From contig DF239548.1 of assembly GCA_000507305.1 (NCBI GenBank), positions 1,431 through 65,430 on the forward strand: a DNA stretch of 64,000 nucleotides, given 5' to 3'. How positions within the stretch are numbered: the stretch's first letter is position 1; each line of letters opens with the position of its first letter. This document shows positions 1 through 12,428 of the stretch, in pieces. The position numbers and the translations under genes are program-made. The notes beneath the pieces are model-generated. The model saw nothing but the letters and a program-made list of their open reading frames with translations. It ran no database searches and was not told the origin of the DNA. Source of the stretch: Breviolum minutum Mf 1.05b.01. Lineage: Eukaryota; Sar; Dinophyceae; Suessiales; Symbiodiniaceae.

Positions 1-100
1 GATGTTTCCGAAAATAGTGGTACCCCCAAATCATCCATTTTAATAGGGTTTTCCATTATAAACCATCCATTTTGGGGTACCCCTATTTTTGGAAACACCT
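1..100. repeat. Inverted-repeat element, family 1 (copy A)
   Basis: The left arm (2-26) and right arm (about 76-99) are near-perfect reverse complements that read GTTTCC, then AAAATAGTGGTACCCC or a close variant. The interior is short and AT-rich. A second element with the same arm sequence lies at 58097-58206, so this is a dispersed family. It carries no coding capacity and looks like a non-autonomous MITE or fold-back element. Its left end may be cut by the window edge. Confidence 0.7.
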
Positions 101-799
101 ATATTGTATTGGGGCATGATTGGGGAGTCATGCTTTATTTCTCCTGGAAACCACGGATACTGTGCTCTTGTGCCCACCGCAAGAGCTGTCTAGCTGGACC
201 TCAGCCCCTGAAGATGTCACAGCAACACACAACAGATCATATCCAGGAAGTTCATGCAAATAGGAGACCTTCAAACAAAACACAAGACTCCCCAAGACAT
301 CAACATGCTATTTTGAGGACAAATTGTTGCACCTCATTTCGGCCAAAAATCGGCTAACAAAAATCATCAGTGGACATCCAGCTCAACTGGTGGAGTTTGG
401 GACCCGAATCTTTACGCCTCAGGTTTCTCCAGCTCGGGACGCATCTTGCAGCCCCATGGATGCTCCAACTCGGGCTGAGCCTAGGCCCCCATGGCCCCCA
501 TGGCCCCCATGTCTGGATTTTGGAAAATCTTGCGGCCGAAAAGCTTTCCATAAATACATGTATTTATGATATATTTGTTGGGGATTTTTTTCATCTCAAC
601 ATGATCATGCCATTAATTGTTGTATTTATTTATAATATGTTGCCCATGGATTGATTTACCATCATCTCAAAATTCTGTTCATGTCGTGGCGAGGCCAGTG
701 GAAGCAGGGAGCCTCAATTGTTCTTTATCGATCCATGACACTTGAAAATGCACGACTCGTTGGAAGTTGACGTGAAAGTTGTTGGATGTTGGCATAATT

Positions 800-916
800 C
801 CATATCCCAATAGGATCCATGGGACTGGTTTATTTACCTACAGTTACATATACATTTACCACAAACAATCAACCAAATGTAGGTAAATATACCATACATG
901 GATGGTTTGGGTATGG
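800..916. repeat. Inverted-repeat element, family 2 (copy 1)
   Basis: The outer ends read CCATATCCCAA and, reverse-complemented, CCATACCCAAA. Inside them both arms carry ATCCATG followed by a TATTTACCTACA motif. The same arm motifs recur at 29131-29315, 54289-54391 and 59758-59804. It is short, non-coding and MITE-like. It lies in a gene-poor stretch. Confidence 0.65.
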
Positions 917-3160
917 CTCACATGTATAGGTTTATGATGCCCCCTATACTAGGATTACTAGGCCACCTTTGAGATGGGTGATTTGCTTTTAATCTGGTGA
1001 TAGCAGCTAGCAGCTAGCACATGTTCCGAAAAGGGATCAGCTCTAACGAAATTATGTGTTGCGATACTGATTGCAGACAAGGATGATTGGAGCGCCAAGT
1101 TTTGTTGATTTCTTTTACGTAATGATGTGTTGTATACATATGAGAATAGGACCAGGATGACATTGATCATTAGCAGTCATCGCAAGATGAAGTATGTTGG
1201 GAGGCAAACCTGTGATAGTTTCGTTTGGATGTACTGGGTTGATTGTCAGCTGGCTGAAGTTTAAATCTGGGATTTTCTTGCCAGTGTGGGGAGAACTTTG
1301 GGAGATTATGCTAAGTTTCTTGTCGTGAGGATACCTCCATCCCAAAAATCTACTCTGTTTGAGACCTTCATGATTCTATTTTCTGTCTCTCGATTATGTA
1401 TTCACTACACTCATATTATGGACAAAATTTATATAAATCGATATCATATTACCAACATATATTTCACGACTACTTCTCAAACGTCATATTCTTCACAACA
1501 AATCCACATCTTCCATGAAACATTTCTGCCTTCCACCATCCATCCACAATTGGCCCAAGGCAAACCCACCATATGAGCCAGTGACGATGCCCCTGCGGCA
1601 GAGGTGCTCCAAACAATGCCAGAGATATTGGGGTTACGATGTGATGGATGTTCATTCATGAGGTTCAAGGTTATCAAATATGTTATCATTGTAACTATCA
1701 TGATCAGAAGCAATGATCTCGAACTGCTATCAGAGGCAATCCTCACACGGCCTCCTTGTGATAGTACTACTGATGATCATCATCATCATCATCATGAATA
1801 TCATGAATAATTAGATCATCATGAATATTCTAAGCAGATCATCATGAATATAATGACAATATCATAAGGATTATCACGATCCTCATGCTCATTTGCATCA
1901 GTAGCAACATGTTGTACTCGTTGTATCCAAAGAATTGTCATCGTGTCCTAACTATCATGTTCTTTTTATTTTGCTGTTTACTTCCCAGCATTTGTTTCCA
2001 TCATGATTTATCCCAAATCATCCAAGTGAAGAATCTATGCCATGCAGTCACTTGCAATCGCTGAAGCCCGCGACGGTTGGAGTCCATCGGTGACGTTTTA
2101 CCAATGCGAACTGCAGGTCACCATCTCCTGTGTATTGTTGTGGCCATAGCATTTGTACTGGAGAGTGTGCAAAGCTTGACAGCGGTTTTGAAATGTGTTG
2201 AAAGGATTGATGATTCTTCCGCTTTAATTTGGCAAGTTTGTTGTATCAGACAACAGTATATAGACCCAATGGCATGTCGCTGATTCTTCCACTGCAATTG
2301 TACTCCATTCGAAGTGACACTCACCTAAAGTCGTCTCGATTAATAAGGAGGTACAGCGATGGCAAAGTCATGCATTGATACACTATGCTTTATGTGTAAG
2401 TTGTAATATGTAATGTATTGATACTATATTATGATATATCCGTATATATACATATAAATATGTATATCATATAACCCCTTGGACTATTCGCAGTGGTCGA
2501 AAAGTAGAGGATGTATGAAAAAAACACCACGATTCAATGCCTCCAACCCACCCGGACCGGCTGCAGCTAAGGCATCCGATCACCTCCGATGTCACCTGCT
2601 CTGCACTGGGCGGTTCCATACCAGGTGGGATGACGAGGGGTTCATACCGCATTCACATTGGCGTTCCCGTTGCTTGGGTGACCAGTTGGCTTTGCATCCT
2701 CCATGTTCAACCCTACTTCAACTCCAAGATTCAAATATATATATATATCTCTGCATGTCAAAACGTCTACCGTCTACCTATACTAGTATACTATTTTCCA
2801 GGGTTATTTCAGATGTATCTATACGTAGTATTACGTAGTATCCTAAGAGTCTTTGGATATCTTTGGATCTTTCGATTCATTACTTGAAAAAATCCAGGTA
2901 CCAAGACCTATGATGCCAATTGTGGTGATGCCACAGATGGTGCAGCCAGTACCCCTTCGGCGGCCACTGTCGCCGCCACCGACAGTGGTTCAGCAGGCTC
3001 TTTTTGGTTTTAACATTTTTTTTATGTGAATGACTTGTTTAAAGCAAATGATACAGTATGCTTGTTTGATGTACCCTTTTCTGTCCCAGCAATTATTTTA
3101 GATATTTAAATAATATGTAATTCTCTTGAAGTGTTTTTTCACAAGAGATTCTACCACATC
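917..3160. other. No assignable gene; weak exon-like stretches only
   Basis: I see no recognisable protein here. Three + strand stretches have amino-acid-like composition and could be isolated exons: 1578-1640 (Ala/Glu-rich, containing SDDAPAAEVLQTMPEI), about 2107-2240 (a hydrophobic stretch followed by VLKCVERIDDSSA), and 2910-3000 (a Pro/Val-rich stretch beginning at an ATG). None chains to another by a convincing splice site. A short CAT-triplet run lies at about 1768-1795. Confidence 0.3.
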
Positions 3161-3167
3161 CCCGTTA

Positions 3168-3504
3168 GCATTTTCGCCAAAATTTCACCAAACCGAGGGT
3201 TTCCATGAATTTGTGAGGCTCCAGCGGCTCCATCTCCAAGTCCACTTCCTGTAGCTCCACCTCATCCAGAATCACAGCAGAGTTCCACTCGTAGTACACC
3301 ATTGTTTGGAAGCTCAAAAAATAGCTGCCATTTTTGCTGGTTAATCCAAGGTTCTTGTGATTTATTGATGTTTGAGAGATGGCCATGGGTCTCTTCAACT
3401 TTATCCAGGTACAAAATATCCCGACCCACATTGACTTGGTTTTGGGCACTTCTCATCACTTCGGCCATCACAGTTTCTTTTGAGACCATCCAGAAAACAC
3501 TCAC
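3168..3504 (-). CDS. Candidate two-exon fragment on the opposite strand, unknown protein
   Basis: On the minus strand two neighbouring stretches read like protein. Bases about 3504-3408 contain SKETVMAEVMRSAQNQVNVG. Bases about 3310-3168 give a strongly acidic segment, MVYYEWNSAVILDEVE, that continues through Glu/Leu-rich sequence to a stop near 3168. The two lie in different frames, so an intron would be needed. The + strand readings of the same bases look less protein-like. I do not recognise the family. This would be the only minus-strand gene in the window and could be chance. Confidence 0.25.
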
Positions 3505-4302
3505 TCTCCCTTACCATGTATGATTATATGTATGCTTTCGTGCTTTTCAATGCTTTCAAGCCTGTAGGCGAAGCACTAGTCAACATATAAAGTAGAGAGA
3601 GTGGCAACATGTAAACATCTCGTCATATATCCTTGCAAATCAATTTTTAAGGAAAGTGACGTGGAGAAAGCCAGAAGCCACACAGATGTACCACTTTTGA
3701 CCTACACGTTCCAGGATAGATAACTTCATCCAGCTTCACTAAACTGCTGACGACCATACCGTTACAACACAAGCATTGATCGATACCTTGAATAGATCAG
3801 CAACACTTGTCACATATGAAACCTTAACACACACGCACACCCTCACATTTGCTCCTAGATATACTGTACGCTTAGTACGTGAGCATGTGCGTGTGTTTTT
3901 GGATCTGCACATATCTGCAATACATATCCATAGAGACAAATCACGCACTCGTTTTGACATTCTCAACCAGAAGCCTCGGCCATGTGGCATTGATGGACGT
4001 TGATTTGGAGAGCCATTCCAGCGCTGCTGTGCCGAACTTTTGTTCGCGTTTAAAACAGCAATGTTTTCAGGATGGCGGCAGCATGAACTTGAAAATTGCA
4101 TGGAAATTGCTTATGACTACTCGTGACTAGTCATGAAAGTTTAACTGACACTCAACTCGAAAAGCCTATGTCTTGCAACATGTGTGCCAGATTTTAGTAC
4201 GCAACTGATCCAATCTTGCTCAGAAACCGAACAACATGGTATATATAAAAGATATAGAAAGATGAAGGGAGAAACGAAGAAATTCCGAAATTGGAAACAT
4301 GA

Positions 4303-4830
4303 ATGAATAAAGTGGTGCCTTCGGACTTCAGTCGTGGCTGCATTTTGTTGACTTTGCAGGAGCTGCGCTTCGTTTGGAGCGAATCAGAAGAGCTCATGTT
4401 AGAATTTGCCGAGTCTGTGCCGTTCTATGGCAACATGGGACGTCCACAGGTGGACATGGGGTTGAGTTCCAAGGATCAGGGCTCTAACGAGTCTAATGGC
4501 AACAAAACTCATCACCAACAACTATGGTGGGAATCACAGATGTCTTCTACAAGGTTTGGAAAGTGCAACTCCAAATTTTCAAAAGGTTCAGATTTTGGGA
4601 AAATGTTGTTCCCTTCTTCGCTTTGTAAAAGTGTCGCCAGGTTTTACGCCATTGGTCTCTACGATGGAATCCACTGTGGTGGCTCAGCATTTTCGGCTGT
4701 GCAGGCTGCATCTTGCTGGGCCATGGGTTTCATGCGGCCTGCTGCCAGGGTGGTCAGGTCAGAACAGATGAGTCGCTTGTCTTGGATAATTGCTGAGGGA
4801 GGTAGTACGTATCTTATTTGTTTATGTTAA
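4303..4830 (+). CDS. Candidate exon(s), unknown protein
   Basis: A 175-codon open frame runs across this stretch. The parts that look most coding are about 4340-4460 (RFVWSESEELMLEFAESVPF) and 4660-4790 (GGSAFSAVQAASCWAMGFM), which suggests two exons joined by an in-frame intron or a single exon. No motif is recognisable. No neighbouring exon could be linked to it with confidence. Confidence 0.3.
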   Translation: MNKVVPSDFSRGCILLTLQELRFVWSESEELMLEFAESVPFYGNMGRPQVDMGLSSKDQGSNESNGNKTHHQQLWWESQMSSTRFGKCNSKFSKGSDFGKMLFPSSLCKSVARFYAIGLYDGIHCGGSAFSAVQAASCWAMGFMRPAARVVRSEQMSRLSWIIAEGGSTYLICLC

Positions 4831-5802
4831 ATCATTATTATAGTGTTATATTGTGTTTATTTTACAACTATCAAAAAAATCATGTGGATTTGATGGAAAC
4901 ACCTATTTGTCGGCCCTCACCCTGCACAGCTATGAACAGTACTCATACCTGATGCCTTGTTTTTGCAGTACAGCAGGCCGTGCTTCCCACCGGTCGCTAG
5001 TCGTATCTTTCTTGTGTTTTATCCTCAAGGTTACGGAAGTATGGATGTTTGCAGTAGTTGGCAGGGTGGCCTATGATAAGAGTCGTGATACGATACAAGT
5101 AAACACATAGGAATCATACGAGACATCCCTAAGATACGTATGCTTAGAGGCATGATACGAGATGATTTGCCATGCAATAGCAACCTGAGGCAAAAGATTA
5201 TCCGGGCATGTGATGAGAATGTATGATACCAGTACCTGTAGTGCTATGTATATATTATGTATATTGATACTGTTTACTTTGGCATACTTGTATTAGTAGC
5301 TGAGTTGTGCGGTGCACACATGAAAAGAAAGCAACACGCAGCTAAGGCTTGAAGTGGAAAGACGCGCACGGATTTGGTGGGTATCTACCATTTGCCTGGA
5401 AGTTTTTGTGTTTGTGTTCCAAAGATCCTGCAGAACGTGCGGTTCCATGTCGTTTCTGATTGCTTGATAAAGGAATGCGGATGTTGATGTTCTATAATGT
5501 TTCTACCAGTGCCTCTGAAATAGAAATAACTGCCAATAGCGTCCTACTCCTTCCTTTGTGTTTTGTTTTTACATGGGCCAACATTCGATAAGGATTTTCC
5601 TCAACCCTTGTGGGAATTTTGACGGACATCCCGCGTATGAGCTCTCAAATGACATGGTTGTTCAATACAAATATATTCAACAAATCTTCCACACAAATTC
5701 TGATACCAGTAGTACCGCACAAGGCGGTGGCGGAAGTTTCAGGAATAGGAAACGTATAGGAGAGATCGATTGCTGTGCGTGACGGATGTCAGAGCAAAAA
5801 CA

Positions 5803-6274
5803 TTGACCAACTGACTAACTAGCTAACTGACTAATTGACTGATTGACTGTCTGATTAACTGAGTAATTGCCTAAGTGATGAACTGACCTATTGACTGACT
5901 GACTGACTGAGTGACTGACTGACTGACGGACTGGCTGACTAATTGATTGACTGGTTGATTAACTGACGAACTGACTAATTTACTTGCTGACTGGCTGACT
6001 GCCTGACTAACAGACTAGTTGATAATCTGACCAATTGACTAACTGACTAACTAACTTATTAACTAGCTAACTGACTAACTGGCTGATTGATGAACTGATG
6101 AACTGACTAATTGAGTAACTAGCTAACTGACTAACTGGTTGATTGATAGATTGATTAACTGACGAACTGACTAATTGACTTACTGACTGACTGACTAACT
6201 GACTAACTGCTAATTGACTCCTTGACTAACTGACTATCTACCGAACTAATTAACTAACTAGCTAACTGACCAAA
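5803..6274. repeat. Degenerate tetranucleotide array (CTGA/CTAA)
   Basis: About 470 bases are made almost entirely of four-base units of the type ctga, ctaa, ttga and gtga in slowly drifting order. The array ends at the N at 6275, which suggests that the assembly broke inside or at the edge of the repeat. It has no coding potential. Confidence 0.9.
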
Positions 6275-6287
6275 NCTCCGAAGACTA

Positions 6288-6449
6288 CAGTTTTTCAACA
6301 TTTTCACTTCCAAAGGTACTTTTCGCCACAGCGGCCTGCAATTTTTCGACATCTGAACCGCAAAAAGTGGTCCGAGACCGTCAGTTTTTTTTTGCATTTT
6401 CACTTCAAAATGTGCTTTTCGCCACAGCGGCGTGCAATTTTTGATGTCT
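6288..6449. repeat. 94-bp tandem duplication
   Basis: Bases 6288-6354 and 6382-6449 are diverged copies offset by 94 bases. Each contains CAGTTTTT, then ATTTTCACTTC, then CTTTTCGCCACAGCGGC, then TGCAATTTTT. Translations of either strand across the pair give only low-complexity peptides, so I read this as non-coding repeat DNA. Confidence 0.75.
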
Positions 6450-6564
6450 CCTCTCAGCACCTACCTCCGCACCCGCCGCTTTAACAGGCCTACTTTTCGA
6501 CGGACCTGACACACGAATCATTGAAAAAACACAGCATTTCGCGACTTCTCTAACATTTCGCGCA

Positions 6565-6682
6565 GATGTATCTTCTTTCTTCTGACTTTCGCGCTATTGC
6601 ATCTTCTTTCTGTTGACTTGACTACTCTACTCTGCTTTTCAACTGTCCATATTGTCGGAAGTTTCTATTTAAACTTCCTTCG
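6565..6682 (+). repeat. Shared ~117-bp block (copy 1), also found inside a gene at 51.8 kb
   Basis: The order of short motifs GATGTATCTTCTT, CTTTCGCGCTATTGCATC, CTGCTTTTCAACT and TATTTAAACTTCCTTCGA is the same as at 51827-51941, with small indels. This copy lies about 380 bases upstream of the first supported exon of the membrane-protein gene. It could be a fragment of a dispersed element or a duplicated regulatory or intron segment. Its function is unknown. Confidence 0.75.
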
Positions 6683-7064
6683 ACCATGGTCAATGGGACA
6701 CTTCATGACGTTCTAGAAATTCTATGGACGTTACTGATTACGGGTTCATTCTGGCTTGTGCCAAGTTCTCCAACGATTAAATTGAAGGAATCGGTGGAAT
6801 GGATCATTCCAATACCAAAGGAATCAATTTTGATAGCAATATGCAACAGTCCCCGAATTCCCTTTGCCGTTCCTTACCATTTTAATTATACCTTTCGATT
6901 TCCAAGCAAACCTGACATCAAGATTGTTCTGTATAGTACGCTTAGGAGCTTAGCATTGACCCTAACTAAGAGCATTTTGATGCATCTTGTAGACAACACC
7001 AGGTAAAAAGCAATTGAAATCTCAAGAATATACATACTAGATTACACGCACTGCTTTCCACCAG

Positions 7065-10000
7065 GTCTATTGCTACTCCGGTGGTTTTGTTGGCACCGTT
7101 CTGACGGATATCGTTGCCCTCGTCACGGCTGTGGTCACCGAAAGCGATCCGGAGGATGAGGGGATTACATGCGATTTTGGTGTATTGGCCTTACCCAAAA
7201 GCAACATAGAATCCCCAACCAAAAAGTGAAATGATGGTGAACATTTGATATTGTTCTCCTTCTTCAACGGGATATGTTTGAAGATTCCAGCCATTTGTTT
7301 TTGAGGAACTCCGACTCGATGATTTGTTGGTTGACCATTCAGCCTCAGAACTTGGAAGGCCATACAAGCTTATAGGATCTTATAGGTTTAATGTGGCGAA
7401 TCAAGGGTGAACATTAGCAAACAGCACTTGCCACTGGCTTTGTCCCGTTACATAATGCTTTTAATTTGACCGACTTGGAAATGATTTTGTGACAAAAAGT
7501 GGTTGAAATTGCATGCCTCAGGCTGAACAACAAGACTGTACCAATGCCAAACTTTCCAATGCCAGATGCAGGAGAAGAACCGAACTGTGCGGTCCTGCCA
7601 GGTGGCTATCTTAATTCAGAGCCTTGGCAGGAAGTCCCAACATATCCTTCACCGACCCTTGAGTCAGCGAGAAAGAGTTGCCAGGTCAACTGATTTGTCG
7701 CATCAACATGACTTACTTGGTATAATCTGTATCAACCTTGTGCAACCTAATAACCAAGGTTTTGGTACATGGTGGGCGACTGGAACCTTTTATTCCGTAT
7801 GAGTCGCCACTTTGATTTAAAAGGCTGTGGACTCGGGTTGTCAGGCTGTTCCAGTAAAGAGAAGTTTGTTTTGGAACAGTCGACCACATTTTTGGTATGT
7901 GAAAATTGCTTCAGCATTGAAAGAGAAAGTATGTAGGCAGATGACCTCTTCCACCATTCTGCATCAAGTCTGCGAAACTTGCAACCGAGAATACATGCAT
8001 GTAGACTCTAGACTGCAGCAGCCCAATTGTTGTAATCTAATATGTAATCTATACATAAATAGAAACCACATAAATAGGGCATGGCGAGGCTTGTTGACTT
8101 GATTGCTCATAGGTGTGATTTGATGGGATAGGAGCAAGGAAGCGTCAGGATGGAATTACACTTAACCCCAAAAGTAATTTTGCCCACGAATCACCGGCAC
8201 GTCATGTAGTAAAGACACGAGAATATTGAACTCACTTGCCAACTTTTGCAAGACACTAGCGACCTAAGTATAAATTCAGATAAATTCAGGGTCAACTAGA
8301 AAAAAAAATACCATCACCAATCCTCAACTGTCACCAAAATCCCAGGTAAAGACACAGTTCTGATGCATGCAGCGGCCATCAGCCGGGTGACCTTTGGTGC
8401 TGCCTTCATTGTGGCGTTACTCGGCCGCAAAAACATGGATTCAACCAACGTCATGAAACTCCCAATTGTGGTCACCTTCTTGATGACATTGGTAGATTGA
8501 TACGATCATATATTCTGTAAGTTTTTTTAATATAATGACATTTCTGATAGCAACCTTTTGACTCCAAGTGAGGGCTTCAATGTGTATATGAAGAACGCAC
8601 TGGATTCCGTGAGGCAGATTTTCTTTTACCTAAGGTTTATTATTGGACTGTTGACGCCTGCTGGCCAAGCAGCCTTTGAACACTGGGCCCATGGAAATTC
8701 TCCACGCCAAGCACAACAGAAGCCACTCCCTCCGCCACCAAAAGAAACTGCAACTCGGCGAGGAAAAAAGTTTCCCAAGGTGAAAATCTTGTGAGTAAAA
8801 GAAGCCCAGTTATCAAGATCAACCCCCTTCAAATGCGATCAGAAAAAGCTAAACAGTGTGGAAGACGAGTAAGAATTTACTTTTACCACTGCCAAATGGT
8901 ATTTCATGATATCACATGTTGGATGTCCTTTTCCCAACTACCATTGGCTTTTCAGTGAATCCAAGGCAATCACATGGATCATTCGCTTGGTTTTTTGTGC
9001 TTTTATGGTGGTGGCATATCTTGGCTACACACCTCTACTTCGTTTGGATTATCAAGCAGATCCAGAAATACGAGATGCTCAGAGCAGAGGGATTTGGAAA
9101 CTGAAGGTAGGGGTTGTTTTCGACAGCTCTTTGACTTGAATACTTTTGTAATGGACATTTCACATCGTGTTTCAATCACAACTTGCTCAATTCTGGAAGT
9201 TTCTGACGATGATGTTCTGATTTCGTTATATATTTGATATTAAGATATGAAGGTACGAGCGTTACATAGATAACTCCATACCCCGCCCTAACTGCTTTGT
9301 TGATTCCTGAAGGTGGCATTGGTGGCTGGCGTCCTTGTGCTGGCTGCCGAGGGTTTCATGTTTTCGAGGTGCAGAGACGTAGGAGAGTAAGGGAGATTTC
9401 CAGCCCGACTTGAACTGACCCGTGTTGCAGTCGTTTTATTATTATTTTTATTCTTATACTCTAGCACTAGCACAGTAGCTGCTCAGTAGCTGTAATAGCT
9501 TTTTTGACCAGGGTATTATTGATCTACCATTGTCTTCCACAAAGATTGTCAATGTGTTTCGTTGAAGTCGAGGGATGAAAGCACAGAGTATACATATGCC
9601 TCCAGTGAAGCAGAGTCGGTTTCAGGGGTCCTGGCCTGTGGATGTTGGCCGCGCAGCCTTTCTTCGTCTTAGGGACCGCGTATGTGATGGAGGACCGCTG
9701 GTTGGGTCCTGCAAAGAAGCCCTGAAAAGAAAAAAAACTTGAATGAACTATTGGATTCAACCAGGCCTTGCACATTGAACATGAACGATTGGAATAATCC
9801 AGCAAATACAAGAATAAACCCAATACACCCTTTGGAAATTTGCAAAAACTGCAATATGATGAGTATACAATTTTTGCACAACTTTCTATTAATACACACA
9901 GAAATGGCAAGCAAACCATCATAATATATATATATATATATAAATATTTCCGCACTGACCGTCTGACCTCCATACCTCGGTGGTGGCTTCACATTCTCAA

Positions 10001-11961
10001 TCCACATCATGATATACTCGTAGTATTGATAGCTGTAAATTGATAATTTCAATTGAACTATATACTGTTGATTCAAGTTTCAAAATCCGAAAACCACTTT
10101 TTTCGGATACCCGAAATTCGTTGTTTTTTTTCAAATCCTAGTATCAAATTTCCTGTTTTGGGCATCCCACGTGGTGCATGGGAAACCCCTAAACACCAGG
10201 GTGGCCAGCTGAGTTGCCGTCGTTATGTTGCAGCACTTGGTGCATTGCTACCCTTTGTGGTGGTTGGCAGCGGTTTTGCCGCCGCAGGTCCCGAATTATG
10301 GGAGATCCTGGCGGGAAAGTAACTGACCCTTGCTGAGAAAAAACAAAAAATACGGGGGGGAATGTGGGAATTGTTGTGTTTTGGAAGCAGAGCTCTACAT
10401 GAGAACTTTGCTCATGTCAACTCTTATGTTTTTTGTTTGCATGTCGTGTGGTGATTTATATGCATATATGGGAATCACCTCCGCTGTTTTCAGGTGCGAA
10501 TATGCACCTTGCTCGGGCGTCAGCCCATCTAAACACCAGACTCAAAGTCAAGACAAGAGAAGGAGATGGTCAACTCAAAAATTACAAGCAAACAAACACC
10601 AGTCTGAATGTCCGGCACGAATATCAACCAATTTGAATGTTTGGCACCAGTATCAAGCAGTATGATGGCGAGATTAATTGCAACTTGCACTTGCACTATA
10701 ATTCATGGCAAAACAGTCCTGAATCATTATAAAAAATCATCAATGACAGGTAATTCTTGTTTCAAGCGCCTTGTGGTCTTTTGGTCGTGTCGCAGTGCCG
10801 ATGTTGTCGCTTGTGCCGATTGCCCACGGCCTACATGTCGTGCCACCGGATGCAAAATCTGTGAGAAACCAAGGCTGTTTCACTGAAAAGTTGGGATGGC
10901 TGCGCTGCGAAAGGGTGGATGAGATCGCAGCAGAAAAATGTGTTTTAAACTATGTTTCATATTTTCAAGTTTCAAGTGATTTATGGGATTGAATCTTTGA
11001 AATCTTGCCAAGTGCCCGCAATTCCCTTTACAAAACCATGTGTCTTCTATATTTTGGACCTCCTAACCACGGTGACACATGCTTTTAAATCTGTCTCAGC
11101 CTTACAGGATGCAGATGCTCCAAGAAAAACATCTTCGGCGCAGCAACCTTGACGTTGGTGGCCCAACGATATGTTCATAGACGGAGCGTCCATTCAAGAA
11201 TTTGTCGAAAATGCACTCGAAATTTTATTCACTCTTCCAAGCAACTTGAATCTGGCACCTGGGCCGCAAGTATGTCAGATTGTTGGAGTTTGTTGTTTTA
11301 ACAGAAACCACACATCATTTTTCAATCGGTTTGGTTTACGGGCTTTTCCCTCAAAGGTCAGAACATGGACATGCGGAAACTGAGAGTGAGGGTGAGCTGA
11401 AATTTACTGCATGGAAGACTTCCTTCATAGCGATCCATGCCCAACCCCCCCAATGCCCCGGCCCCAAGGGATCACCAACCAATCCCTTGAGAAGGGCCTT
11501 GGGCACGGTGGGCTTAGATCCCCATGATTCATGCCAACCTGGCCTTTGCAGCTATAACAAGCTTAGGAAAAATGGAAGCATGGCAATGGTGGGGGGCAAA
11601 GAACCCCGAGGATGCCCTGAAAGATTTGGGCAATGGTGTTGCTTTGGAATGTGTGTTTGGTCGGATTTGGAACAGCAAAGGCATAGCACTGAACAGGATA
11701 ATGGCAAGAGGCAAACAATCCACTCAAGGAAAAAGAAGGCAAACATGAACCAGTTCATTCAATTTCATATGAATCCTATTTCAGATACCAACTTCATCTT
11801 AATATCCTTTAAAAAAGCAACCGCCAGCAACCTCCATTGTTCGCCCAGTATGTCACTTGCTCGGGATTCTTGTTTATGAGCTGTTTCAGGAGTGGCCAGA
11901 CTTACTTGAGACCCTGATGACCGATGCTCGCAAGCTGTTGAAGGACTGCCAGAAAAGATAG
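7065..11961 (+). CDS. Multi-exon, probably multi-pass membrane protein, unrecognised
   Basis: At least ten exon-like segments follow one another on the + strand. They include 7065-7160 (GGFVGTVLTDIVALVTAVVT), 7567-7686 (basic), 8349-8497 (VTFGAAFIVALLGRKNMDST), 8644-8781 (Pro/Lys-rich linker), 9030-9108, 9312-9392 (KVALVAGVLVLAAEGFMF), 9635-9726, 10195-10310 (RYVAALGALLPFVVVGSGFA), 10768-10870, 11105-11270 and 11525-11690. The last segment, 11886-11961, reads EWPDLLETLMTDARKLLKDC and ends at TAG. Four or more hydrophobic stretches long enough to cross a membrane alternate with charged loops, which suggests a polytopic transporter or channel-like protein. I recognise no family signature. The 5' end is not fixed, and the exon borders are approximate. 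It lies 468 bases upstream of the helicase start, in the same direction. Confidence 0.5.
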
Positions 11962-12337
11962 CAGCAGCATGGCAACCGACATCCACTAGCCATTTCCTGC
12001 TCCATGATGACTTACATGCTGAATGGGTGAACTCTATTGAAGCAGTTTTTTCAATTCGGAACATATTGTTTGATTTCTTTAGGGATGAGTTAATGAGAAT
12101 TCATACACAAAAAATTGAGCAGGCATACTACATCTAAACTCCTTTTTCTATAGTGAACATCCCAGTGCCTAGGCAAGATAAATGGTCTTAGTATGTCTTA
12201 GTGAGTCTTATTGCATGAGCTGCTAGTTCCCAAGGGATGGCTACATCTGTAATATGTCGATACTCATGACTTAGCATCTAGCCATCACTCTTCTGATGTT
12301 CCCATAGAGATTGATGGCGCATGATGGTTCCAGATCC

Positions 12338-12381
<44 letters not shown>
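12338..12381. repeat. (GAT)n microsatellite
   Basis: This is an uninterrupted run of about 14 GAT triplets. It lies about 50 bases before the likely start codon of the RecQ helicase gene, so it falls in the region where a promoter or trans-splice acceptor would be expected. Confidence 0.95.
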
Positions 12382-12383
<2 letters not shown>

Positions 12384-12428
12384 CATTGTGTATCAATCTC
12401 ATCAGTTCATGAATGCCAAAGTCTCAGG

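Noticed and set aside
6254-6460. Minus-strand open frame with repeated KNC(R/T)PLWRK units
   Set aside because: It is a translation of the 94-base tandem duplication and contains the N; there is no independent sign of coding.
9524-9973. 149-codon minus-strand open frame
   Set aside because: It runs through an AT microsatellite (Ile/Tyr repeats), and its start overlaps a + strand exon-like segment at 9635-9726.
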